From: Amborella trichopoda
Taxonomy: Eukaryota; Streptophyta; Magnoliopsida; Amborellales; Amborellaceae
Reading direction: 5' to 3'
DNA: 64,000 nt
Assembly (NCBI RefSeq): GCF_000471905.2
Contig: NW_006499997.1
Coordinates: 1,051,448-1,115,447, forward strand
The notes beneath the pieces are model-generated. The model was not told where the DNA came from. It was given only the letters and a program-made list of their open reading frames with translations, and searched no databases. This document shows, piece by piece, positions 12,236-21,218 of this stretch. The position numbers and the translations under genes are program-made. Each line of letters opens with the position of its first letter. Position 1 is the stretch's first letter.

Positions 12236-12474
12236 TTCGTATTGAGCATTAGTCTTTTTTTTTGGGTTAATTCAGTGGGGAAGACAAGCCCCTACCCGTT
12301 TCAAGTAGATTAGGAGTTAGTTTTTTGAAGTAGTTAGTGGGGTGGTGTTATTGATGGGAATGGAAACCACAATGTGGCGACTAGGGTGTCGGGTGTTACC
12401 ACCACGACCTTAGTCCCTTCCCCGTATTGAGCGTTAGACCATGTCAATGTCTGGCCAAACATAATTTCTTATGT

Positions 12475-12617
12475 ACGGGAAAGGGAATTTTCGTCTAAAA
12501 AATATGACTTTTTGACTTGGGGGGGGGGGGGTTGCTATGAAAATTTGTTTTGGGGTAAAAGTTGCAAAAAAGAGGTTGTCTAGAAAGTCTGCCTTGGGGT
12601 TTTTTTGTAATTTTCCC
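12475..12617 (-). repeat. Right terminal inverted repeat of the MULE
   Basis: This is the inverted copy of the left terminus. It contains a run of 12 G at about 12520-12532 where the left copy has a short C-rich stretch. The element ends ...AATTTTCCC at 12617, followed by the duplicated TTAATTTGA. Confidence 0.88.
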
Positions 12618-12743
12618 TTAATTTGATCAATCCCTTGCCACAAGAGCTTCCATTTTCAATTCCACTAAATTACCTTAAGATGCCTTCTTTCAAAGTTCAT
12701 CAACAAGGAAAGCACCACAAATTGAGCACAAATCGAGGGAATT

Positions 12744-13205
12744 TTATTTATTACAACTCGAATTAGAAACAAGGTTATCATCGAATTTCGACAATATACA
12801 AAATAAAGTAGCCGCCATATCCTCATCCTCCATTTTCACTCTAATACTTTCAAGTTGGCAAATACTATTATTGAAGTGTGCCAACACTTTTCTTTTCTTC
12901 TCAAAGAATACAATTTTCCATTCAACAAAATTTGGTTTGTGAATGATTTTATTTGATACTAACTTTCTAATTGCTCCCCTAAATCTTCTGCCTTTTTCCC
13001 CAACAATGTTAAACAATATTTTATTTGTCATCCATAAGCGAATAGTGGCTCGTGCCTTTTGATCATATCCATCCCAATCATCATTGATCATAGTTGCTAG
13101 TTTCTTATCAAATCCAAATAATGTTTTGCGTTGCCCCTATGTACCAATGAATCTTGTATTTTTAGTTTCCAAGTTTTATAATCCTTTTTCCCATCAAATT
13201 TTACA
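12744..13205 (-). pseudogene. Copia gag (UBN2-type) N-terminus, frameshifted
   Basis: The N-terminal part (about 13110-13205) reads KFDGKKDYKTWKLKIQDSL, the usual copia gag opening FDG.NY..WK..M. After a frameshift near 13100 the frame continues with YDQKARATIRLWM, ILFNIVGEKGRR, FNNSICQLESIRVKMEDED and FCILSKFDDNL, matching the gag UBN2 block. It lies beyond the Mutator insertion from the gag zinc knuckle at 2791-3087 and is probably the other half of the same gene. Confidence 0.82.
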
Positions 13206-13254
13206 ACTCAAACTTATGAGTTATTAATGTTCCCAAATTACTACACAACTTCTT

Positions 13255-14170
13255 TGATCTTTAATACCGCTTTTTTGCAAACTGAGATAACCCCAATTCT
13301 TACTTAATGGGGTGAGCTCCCCACAACAACAAACCTAACACCTCAAAAGTAACTCAGCAATTACCGGCAAGCTGATTTCAACAAAAAAAGATGTCCAAGA
13401 ACAACAATATGTGCAATGAATTTGGGAAAAATATAAAAGGGACCAAAAGTAAATAAAATAGGAATCCAATAAACCACAACACAGACACAAAGCAAATGTA
13501 CACACCAATTTATGTAGTTCACCCAAAATGGGCTACAACCACGGGGAATAGGCAAGGACGCATTCATTATCAAGGGAGGAAATGTACAAGTTTTGTGGGT
13601 TTTGTATAGAGTTCTTCATAATATCAAACAGTGTTCCGCAACTTGCTCGGGCCAAGGATTCTATCCTAGCCCAAGCCGAGTTACTCGGGTGAGTCCGAGT
13701 GGAATCACCCAAGCTGGAGACACTTCAAAAGACCCAAAAAAAAGTCATAAAACTAAAAAGGAGAAAGTGGTGAGAGTTTGACCATGTGCCCATAAGAGAA
13801 GAGGTCTCTGGGCCCGTGCGTCCCTCTCACCACGTTTCACTCAGCCTCTCCCTCTCTCTTTATCGGATATTTCCCTCTCTCTTTAGTAACTATCTCCACC
13901 TCCAGGGCTCTCCACATAAGCCCCCTTCCTCTATCTCTCACCCCCTCCCTATTGATCACCAACATGCCTCATGCACCCCCCCCAAAATCTTTCTCTTTGC
14001 TTCGTCTCAAATCCCCAAGGGCCGGCCCGGCGATGTGAGACTCGACGGTGTTCTAAACCCATTGTCGTCCACAGTTCCCTTGGCAACGTGAAGGGAAGAG
14101 CAGCTCGCAAAGTCTGATGCTCTAAGGGCCCGAACAATTACTTTGTTTGTGATTCGAGTTTCATCTTCAA
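13255..14170 (-). repeat. Inner part of the copia 5' LTR (inferred)
   Basis: The sequence near 13250 (TCTTTAATACC) could be a decayed primer-binding site. From there the minus strand has the organisation of other copia LTRs here: a block around ATTTATGTAGTTCACCC at 13510 parallels ATTTACGTGGTTCACCCC at 24830. The segment 13790-14100 is CT-rich with short frames that I do not regard as genes. The outer end of this LTR is probably at 15280. Confidence 0.45.
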
Positions 14171-14479
14171 TAACCAACGTATTTATTCTCTCTCTAAACT
14201 TTTCAACAATTTTCTCTCTCTAAGATCTTGGAAGTGGTGGCGAGTAGATTGGAGATTTTCTTTGTGATAGAAGAAAGAAGATGCAAGGGAAAGTAACAAA
14301 GAGGACGATAGGAAGATGTAAGAGGAAGAGAGAGAGAGAGATTTTATGGGTAGCCTCTCTTCTCACCAAAACTTCATAACCCTTCTCCCTCTCTCTCTCT
14401 AACTCTTTCTTTTTCTAGATTTTGGCTAGGAAATATCATATCAGTCAGATTTCTAACTTTTTAGATATATTTTTTTTAA

Positions 14480-14984
14480 TATTTTTTGAGGGAGTTTTGG
14501 GTAGGGGAGAGTGGAGCACTAAATTTGCCCCAACTTGCCTCGCCACTAGGGAGAACCCTAAATCTAGAAGGAGGATACTTGAAGGTTCCAAAGAAACCTA
14601 GAACAAAATTAAATCATTATCCTAAGAAGTTTCCTAGATACTTCGAAATTTTCAACAATAAATAATTGTTTAAAGAAGTATCTAGAAACCTCCTCTAGAA
14701 ATATCTTCTTTGACCTATAAATACCCCCAAAGGGCTCCATTCCATCAACTTGGAATTGAGAATTGTCTTTAGCCTTCTTTGAGAGTGAGTGATTCCTCTC
14801 CAAGTGGTGATTGATTCCCACGTGAGGTTGAGTGATTCCCTCCCAGTTTCTTCCCTTCCTATAAAAAGGGTTGTATCCTATCTTTTTCATTGAAATAAAA
14901 TAGTGAAGTTCCATTTTATTATGCCCTATTCCTCAATCCTATTGCTTTAGATTACATCACCTAGCGGTATATTGATATCAAAGA
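14480..14984 (+). repeat. Plus-strand copia LTR with decayed primer-binding site
   Basis: A TATAAATA box (14716-14723) is followed by a transcribed-region-like stretch and ATTGAAATAAAATAG near 14890. At 14973-14984, TGATATCAAAGA matches the initiator-Met primer site TGGTATCAGAGC at 9 of 12 positions. This reads as a 5' LTR and start of interior in the opposite direction to the surrounding copia. The left boundary and interior are not resolved. It probably interrupts the 13.26-15.28 kb LTR. Confidence 0.55.
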
Positions 14985-14999
14985 AGGATCAAATTGATT

Positions 15000-15280
15000 T
15001 ACCTATCACAGTACCATTATCAATCAATCAACTCCTTTCTTCAACACCATCAACCAACTCCATCATCGCAAAGAAATACCAATAAAATATGGCCAAACAC
15101 AAGAGCACAACGATTTTCCAGCAAAATTTTCAAGCTTTCTTTCCCCAAAACTTCTCACTCTATCCACTTTGCTCTCTCTACAGATGATTTATATGTGCCC
15201 CATCCACATAAGGTCAAACACCCTCACACATGGAGGGAAACTTTAAATGGGAGGTGATCTGGTATCACCGTCCCAAGACA
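15000..15280 (-). repeat. Outer end of the copia 5' LTR
   Basis: On the minus strand it starts TGTCTTGGGACGGTGATACC at 15280 and resembles the LTR at 1-185, sharing the blocks AAATGGGAGG, ATATGTGCCCC and CTCTCTACAGATGA in plus-strand reading. It marks where the element entered the first intron of the LRR-VIII gene. Confidence 0.65.
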
Positions 15281-15373
15281 TAAGAATTTATAAAAAAAAA
15301 AAATACCGAAATCTAAATAGCTGTTCAAACTTAAAAGCAAAGCTGATGCATAGTGAAGAAGAAGAAAACTCAC

Positions 15374-15588
15374 ATATGTGTGACATGGCATGTAGAGTTA
15401 CCAAAGGAGGAGCAATCACAGCCAATTCCAGGGTTGTTCGGGAAACTCCAAGGACTATTTATGGTGCAGGGGTCCACACTGAAACTCCATTTTCCCAAAT
15501 CCCAATGCTTAGCAATCGAATTCAGAGCCTCCACTGAACCAACAAATGAGTACCATTCAGAGAGAGAAAGACAGAGAGAGAGAGCCAT
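15374..15588 (-). CDS. First exon of an LRR-VIII (LIK1-like) receptor-like kinase, partial gene
   Basis: The minus-strand frame contains VEALNSIAKHWD, KWSFSVDPC, then CDCSSFGNSTCHVTHM. This matches the N-terminal cap of LRR-VIII receptor kinases (E.AL..IA..L...WNFSVDPC...C.C....CHV..I). These are plasma-membrane kinases with extracellular LRR and malectin domains. The exon ends at a good donor (GTGAGT, 15368-15373), as expected before the first LRR exon. The start used is the ATG at 15588. The resulting leader (ALSLCLSLS...) is short, and a TTCAG at 15534-15538 could instead be an acceptor with the true start further right. No LRR, malectin or kinase exon was found to the left. Either intron 1 is huge or this is a gene fragment. 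Confidence 0.72.
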
Positions 15589-15614
15589 TACTGTGCTTGT
15601 GTGTGTTTACGCCG

Positions 15615-15649
<35 letters not shown>

Positions 15650-16010
15650 TTTCACCTTCGGAAGGATGAGTGAGCTGAGATGCAACGAGTGGCAAGAGAC
15701 AGAGAGAGAGGGAGCAGACGAGCAGCCGCCAAGAAGTGGTGGAATATGCCATGAGAAGAGCTCCTTAACTTCAAAAGGCAAAGTAAAGTTTGAGTTTCAG
15801 AGTCCTTATTTAAGGGGAGAAGACCACAACCCATTTGCAGCTGATGATTTGGTTGGTGAGAGTGAGAAAGGGGCCGGCCTTCGTTTTCAGAGAGGTTTGG
15901 AACGACGTCGTTGGCGGCGGGCTGAGAGAAAGAGTGGAGCAAACACGCGCAAAAAGCCGCGCGTCATCAGAAAAGTGAATTCAGAATCGACATTTCTTGC
16001 CTTTTACTAA
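15589..16010 (-). promoter_or_regulatory. Candidate 5' UTR and promoter of the LRR-VIII gene
   Basis: Directly upstream of the exon on the minus strand is a (CT)n tract (GA repeats on plus, 15617-15645), common in plant leaders. At 15901-15912 the 12-bp palindrome AACGACGTCGTT contains a GACGTC bZIP-type core. GC-rich sequence at 15890-15965 differs from the AT-rich surroundings. No TATA box was identified with confidence. The plus-strand frame across it is arginine/glutamate low-complexity and rejected. Confidence 0.4.
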
Positions 16011-16557
16011 TGGATGAAGCTTTTATAAGGCTTAGGCTTTACGAAAACAAAATAAAGCCTCACCTGAAATCTTTGTCTAAAACGTACTTTTAGCAACTAA
16101 AATCGGATTTAAAATCAAACTTTTAATACTGACGAAATTTGAAATTCAAACAAAAGATACAAATCTTCATAATCTATGAATATTTAGTTTTAAGGTGAAA
16201 TAGACCTTCTAGATAATTTGTTATAATATAGATTATTTTAGAGCTTAAAATCTTTTTTTTTTTCCACAAGCACAGAGTTCAAGCTTAAATGATTAATATA
16301 AAAAATTTTCAATAATTAAATCACAATTTTTTATGGGTTATGAGATGAGGTTTCACTTACAGCCCATCAAACTATTTTTTTTAAATAAAAGAAATAAAAT
16401 AAATTCATACAAAATTACAAACTACCTACCTCACTGGCCCCATGACCAGTTCCCATACTGTGAAATCAATAATCTCGACCTTCATGATTGTGGGTCTAAA
16501 ACATGAAACGAATATTTTAATGCTTAAAAAATGTACCTTGCAAAGATTTACATGGGC
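16011..16557. other. AT-rich intergenic sequence
   Basis: I see no gene or recognisable element. It lies upstream of the LRR-VIII exon. Confidence 0.5.
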
Positions 16558-16688
16558 TTTGACTTTGAAATTTGAATAAGACCAAGGAAAGCAATATTTA
16601 TTATTTTTTGTGGGACTTAGGACTTTGACTTTGAAATTTGAATAAGACCAAGGAAAGCAATATTTATTATTTTTTGTGGGACTTAGGA
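16558..16688. repeat. 66-bp direct tandem duplication
   Basis: Copies at 16558-16623 and 16624-16688 are identical, starting TTTGACTTTGAAATTTG and ending TGTGGGACTTAGGA. Because 66 is a multiple of three, the minus strand shows a repeated 22-residue frame, but nothing suggests it is translated. Perfect identity implies a recent duplication. Confidence 0.95.
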
Positions 16689-17022
16689 ATCTTCTCTTTC
16701 CCATGAAAGTTAGGGGGGCACGCTTATATTAAAAATTTTAATATTCTTTAGAGTTTATGGGGCATGCTTAATCTAGTATTTAATTATTCGAGTTAAAGTA
16801 AAGATGGTGGCCTTATTTTCTTGGTATTTTAATGGGGGGCAATCTTGAAATTAGCGATGGTTTTCTACTTCCTCTCCAATGCCCCTCAATATCTCCTTTT
16901 ATCATGAAGTGGGCGATTATTGTGAGTAAAAAGCCCTTGGCAGGGCTGACCTCTATGATAAATAAGGTCTTCAGAGGGCGGACCTCCCCTAAACACAACA
17001 TTCTAAACGCAAGATAGGGTTC
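16689..17022. other. Unassigned sequence left of the mini-copia
   Basis: No gene was recognised. GGGGGCACGCTTATAT and GGGGCATGCTTAAT form a weak direct repeat at 16715-16770. The right end holds ATATG (17023-17027), the left target duplication of the next element. Confidence 0.45.
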
Positions 17023-17027
17023 ATATG

Positions 17028-17746
17028 TGTAAGGTTTTCGAGAACATCTCGCTTGCAGGATTGAAAATCTCAAGTACCAGGATCTCATCTAAGATCGTGT
17101 ACATGATTGGCTAATATACGAAATAGATAAATACAACTATAAATTGAGTGTCAAAGATAAAACAAACAAAAAAAAGCACCACAACAACACACACGATTTA
17201 CGTTTTAAACCCCGTAGGGCTACATCCACGTCCTTGGGATTTTCAAAATTATCACAATAAAGATTACAGTTTTTTGTTACAAGAGATAATGCTTCCCTTT
17301 AAACATCGGTAAAAAATCATGATCGATCTTCCCTTCTAAATCTGCTCTCCTGACCGAGCAACACCATCGATCAATACCTTCTTTCTTACCACAATAGCGC
17401 TACTGAAAATACAACTTTTAGATCAACCGAGAGATTTTCTCTCTCTAGAAGTGGAAGCTTTACCAACCTAAAACCCATGGAAATATCGTATCTCTCTCGG
17501 AGGCCATGTCTCTCTCTCTCTCTCTCTTGGAGACTTATCTCCATCTTGGAGATCCCTTCCTATAACTCCAAAAAGGTGACCCCAAAAGGATGGTATTATG
17601 CCTTCCTTGATTCTCTTTGTAAATATCCCCTTGAGCTCCTTTCTTGGTCCCTAAAAAATCCCCTTCTCTTTTTACCATAATACCTTTAATATTTTAATGA
17701 AAACATAAGTATAAGTACGGTGATTTTCCTATCACCTAATCCAACA
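17028..17746 (-). repeat. 3' LTR of the miniature copia
   Basis: 719 bp, starting TGTTGGATTAGG on the minus strand at 17746 and ending at 17028. It aligns along its length with 24685-25354 (shared TGTACATGATTGGCTA, ATAAATTGAGTG and GATTTACG blocks). Confidence 0.93.
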
Positions 17747-17961
17747 ATCTCCACCTTGATAGCAAAATCATCATAATTGCCTTGGCAACCTTCATTGAAT
17801 AGAGTTCTTGATTTTTTCTCACTTGCCTCCATTACGGAATTTTCACAAATACTTTGCCTTCATATTTCTCCACCTTAAACCATGTATCCATCAAACTCCA
17901 CCATTCATTGTTTTCGTAATGCAAGTCTTAGCCCCGTACACACCTTGTGCTCAAATACCAA
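17747..17961 (-). other. Interior of the miniature copia: PPT and primer-binding site
   Basis: The minus strand has the polypurine tract ATCAAGGTGGAGAT at 17747-17760 next to the 3' LTR. The primer-binding site TGGTATTTGAGC at 17949-17960 matches the tRNA-iMet site TGGTATCAGAGC at 10 of 12 positions. No coding potential lies between them. Confidence 0.88.
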
Positions 17962-18180
17962 TAGCAGGGTTCTCGGGAATCCATATCTATTTTAAACAAG
18001 GTTCTGAAATACAAGGTGCAAACTATTTTTTGTATTCCCTGCTAATTGGGAGAACCTTCATATCTATCCTCCCTCTCTCTAGGCTGATTCCCTTCGCCTT
18101 CTTCCTCTTCTAGCTCCTCACCTACTCTTGTAACTGGTGACCTTTATCTTCTGCTTCCTATCCTCTTTTGCTAGTTCTTT

Positions 18181-19210
18181 TGTCCTGCCAATATGGGTAG
18201 GTTTGGATGTCGTTCCCTCCCAGCATGGAATAGTTCCAGTAACTTCTCTAAATCATCCATAGCAGTAACTGCTCCAGATCATCCAGAGCCTCTAGAGGTG
18301 GTGCTAAAGGCTTTACTGAGTACCTTAAGGTCAACTGTTTGAATGGATCATGGAGTTCTGCTCGTCAAAGGCCTCACGTATTCTGAGTGGTGGTCGAACT
18401 ATCCTAAAAGGAGCTCATGGTCCTAGCAGTTGTAGCTCATCCTCTTCTTTCAAGGAAAGAGGTATGTTTCAGCCCTCCACCTTCTCAACCCCCTGCTCTT
18501 CTAGCCTCTCCTGCCTCTGCGGATGGGATACTTGTGCTTGAGGTTAGGAAGGGCTCCACTACTCAGTGGGACTCCCAGTTACTCAAGGCTCTAGTATGTT
18601 CTTTTAGTCCTCCGCTGGCCGACTTGAGTATGCTTCAAGATTGGGTGCCCTGCACTTGGAGGTGTCCATTAACTTGTAGGATCATCCCTAACCATAGAAC
18701 TCTTATGATTTTCAATAGCCCAAATGTTATGTGTAGGGTTTTGAAGTAGCACTTTAGAAGATTCAAGGGAGTGCTCATGACGGTGGAGCGATGGTCCATC
18801 GAGGCTAACTTGTCTCTCTTTAAACCTCCTTCGGTCTCGGTGAAAGTTTTAAGTATACCTATCCATTCCTGGACTAAGGAAATCTTTGTACTGGTGACTC
18901 AAGCTTGCAGCAACCTAGTGGAGATAGACTGGTTCACCTCAGCAGGTCCTTCCATGGGATCCTTGAGGATGAAAGTGTGGCTTATCCCTGACAGAAATAT
19001 CCCTGACCATTTTGTTGAAAGTGGATGACGATCATTTCAACGTCTCTCTCTAAATCGTACAAGGCAACCTTGTTGTTCATATGCCCTATCCCAAGTCTTC
19101 TTTCTCAACTTCCTCTGGTAATGCTAATATGAATTTGGGCCGGAGTAAACCTTCCAACGACAGGAAGCAGGCTCCTAAGACAGAAGATAACCAACGGGAG
19201 GGCTAGACAG
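18181..19210 (+). pseudogene. LINE ORF1 relic (DUF4283-like)
   Basis: Open stretches at 18417-18749 and 18771-19028 flank a stop. The second has MLMTVERWSIEANL, then SVKVLSIPIHSWTKEIF and LVEIDWFTSA, resembling the DUF4283 nucleic-acid-binding domain in plant LINE ORF1 (VL.VE.W.P....F.......WV.I.GLP...W). No CCHC knuckle was found after it. The probable role is RNA binding for the element RNP. Similarity is moderate. Confidence 0.6.
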
Positions 19211-20482
19211 ACTAGAGATCTACCTCCCCTGAAGCATTTCCAAAAAGAATAGCGAAAGAAGGGAGTTGGTCACAATCCTGGTACCTTAGACAGCGCGAAA
19301 GACAGACGGCATTCAATACGGATTTCAAATTCAAACTTGAGTTTGTCCCAAAAGGTTAAAAGTGGTGGTCTTGTTCGAGGGCATGCATGATCGAACATTA
19401 TTCATTTTGGCGGCCTTGTCCCATGCAGCCTCTGTAACTGTGCCCACATGTCCTATCTCCGAAAAGGCGTCGTCTTGTGTTGACGAGAGGACATTGGTTG
19501 ATGGCAATCTAACGGCCCCACTGTAGGACGACCGAATTCAATGGTTAGATGTAAATGACGGTTGTGGGACTGTCTATTCAAATCCGAGAATGATATCAAA
19601 GAGTCATCATAAGAAAGGTAAGGGTTTGGATATTGACCTAGACCCAAATCCTTCTCAACAATTGGATTTTGGTAATCCTCTAAGGAGATCTCCCTCGACC
19701 GAATATATGACGCTGAATGTTGTTCGCCTCTAAAAGGAGCGATGTTCTGGAAAGGTTGCACCCTTTGAAGATAGCTCTTAGCATTTAAACTCGGACCTGC
19801 AACTGGTGGTTTTCAGACCTCCTCCTTTGTTCCCTCTTCCTGGTCTTGGCTCTCTGTTGTTGTTGTGGGCTCTCTTCTCGACATGCTCAGTGCTTTTGTT
19901 GCTTAGGAGGAGTATTCTATTTTTGTTGTCCCTGATAATGGCACCCTTGGTGACTATCCTGGATGTTATGAAGGAGAGATGTAATGCTTTCAGATTTAGA
20001 GATTGCACCTGAAGATGCAATGGCTATGACCCTCTCTAAATGGGAGTTCAGTAGGCACTTCAGAAGCCTGTCCTTCAAGAACCCTTCTATGATGGCAACC
20101 CAGAAATAGAGAGAGAAGTGCCTTCTGCTAGCTACGATTTCAAACATCCCCATGGCCCCTCCGCTCTGTATGATTGAATCTTTAGGCTCCTCTAAAGAGG
20201 ACTTGACCCCAAAAGACAAAAACTGGTCTATTAAAAAGCACAAGAGGGGACTGGTCAAGGAGTGTGCTACGAAGCACCTGAAGGGCATGAAGGTGTCACT
20301 CAAATGAGAGATCAAGCTGATCAAGGAGATGATTGCCCTAATGGACATCCCAACACCGAGAACTAGGAGCAGAGAAGTCATCTTCAAAAGGAGGATGCGG
20401 AGCTGGCTGCAGGGATTTAGTATAACCCCCTCTCTTCGGGTGCTATGGGTGCCACTAGCAGAGGGAAAGTCTTTCGTCCTCA
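19211..20482. other. LINE ORF1-ORF2 interval
   Basis: No conserved domain was recognised. It is inside the LINE and probably corresponds to the variable C-terminal part of ORF1 plus the linker. Open frames on both strands are short; a minus-strand frame at 19917-20483 is opposite the LINE and resembles nothing I know. Confidence 0.5.
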
Positions 20483-21210
20483 ATGATCGTCCTCTCGTGG
20501 AATGTTCGTGGGCTTGGAAGTGCGAGAAGAAGAAGGGTTCTGCATCGACTGATCCGTAGATGTAGACCTAACATTGTGGTTTTGCAGGAAACCAAGCTCT
20601 CGAACTTTGATCTCTCCGTTTTTAGATCTTTTTGGGGCCACCACCCTATAGACTTTGGTTCTGTTGCTTTTTGTAACCTCTCTGGAGGCCTTCTGACTAT
20701 TTGGGACCCCGCTGTTGTTTCTGGGATTTTGTTTCACTCTTCTTTCCATGATATTTCTCTTTCCCTTACAAACAATGATGGGTTTGTTTGGTGTTTATCA
20801 AATGTATATGATCCTAATGTTGGGGGGACAAGGAGGAATTTTTTGGCTCCATTTCGAGTATCATCACTTCCTATGGGTGCCCATGGATCGGTGCTAGGGA
20901 TTTCAATCTAATTTGGGGACCCCAATAAGTCTCCACTCCTACTGCCTTCAACCCCCAGATGCTTATGTTTGACTCTTTTATTAACTCTCATGATTTCTTT
21001 GATTGTGATGTGGTGGGGACCAAGTTCACTTGGTCGAATAATTCTTTGGTCGACCCGAAAATGTCCAAGTTAGACAGGTTTCTAGTAACCGAAGGCTGGG
21101 ATATTCAATATCCTAAGATTGTGGTCAAGGCTGCCCCCTAGATGGCCTTGGATCACGTCCCAATTCTTATGGACTCTCTTGGGGTGTCTTTGCTCCACCA
21201 CCCTTTCGTT
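20483..21210 (+). pseudogene. LINE ORF2 endonuclease domain
   Basis: It opens MIVLSWNVRGLGSARRRR, followed by VVLQETKLS, the standard AP-like endonuclease start with the catalytic asparagine and glutamate (WN.RGL, QETK). Further blocks include GTKFTWSNN and KLDRFLVTEGW. The GDFN region is frameshifted near 20890, and SDH is altered to LDHVPI near 21150. This domain nicks the target DNA in target-primed reverse transcription. A shift at about 20910 and a stop at 21139 break it. Confidence 0.88.
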
Positions 21211-21218
21211 TTGAACTT

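Larger units (their letters stand above)
4500..12617 (+). mobile_element. 8.1-kb Mutator-like element (MULE) with TIRs and target duplication
   Basis: The left end GGGAAAATTATAAAAACCCC matches the inverted right end GGGAAAATTACAAAAAAACC, and the similarity extends about 130 bp inward (shared ACAACCTC, ACTTTTACCCCAAAACAA). The flanks are TCAATTTGA (4491-4499) and TTAATTTGA (12618-12626), a 9-bp target duplication with one mismatch, as expected for Mutator elements. Inside are a MuDR-type transposase pseudogene and a PMD gene pseudogene on the plus strand, a later LINE insertion and an octamer-rich array. Both genes are broken, so it could move only with outside transposase. Confidence 0.92.
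1..15280 (-). mobile_element. Decayed Ty1/copia retrotransposon split by nested insertions
   Basis: The parts occur in the right order for one minus-strand copia element: LTR end at 1-185, RNase H, reverse transcriptase, integrase tail, gag zinc knuckle and protease at 2791-3087, gag N-terminus at 12744-13205, and an LTR at about 13260-15280. The LTR termini at 185 and 15280 are similar over about 150 bp (both have TATCACC-TCCCAA-CA at the edge and the shared block ATATGTGCCCC). The Mutator element at 4500-12617 lies between the two halves of gag. That these pieces are one element is inferred from order, strand and LTR similarity. The integrase core is missing. Confidence 0.6.

Noticed and set aside
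12676..15285. TAAGA at 12676 and 15281 as target duplication of a shorter element
   Set aside because: gag begins only 60 bp inside 12681, leaving no room for an LTR; five matching bases can occur by chance.
15546..16010. 154-codon plus-strand frame opposite the LRR-VIII exon
   Set aside because: Arginine/glutamate runs come from a GA repeat, and the minus strand of the same place carries the recognisable exon leader.
19917..20483. 188-codon minus-strand frame
   Set aside because: It is antisense to the LINE and has no motif; probably chance.
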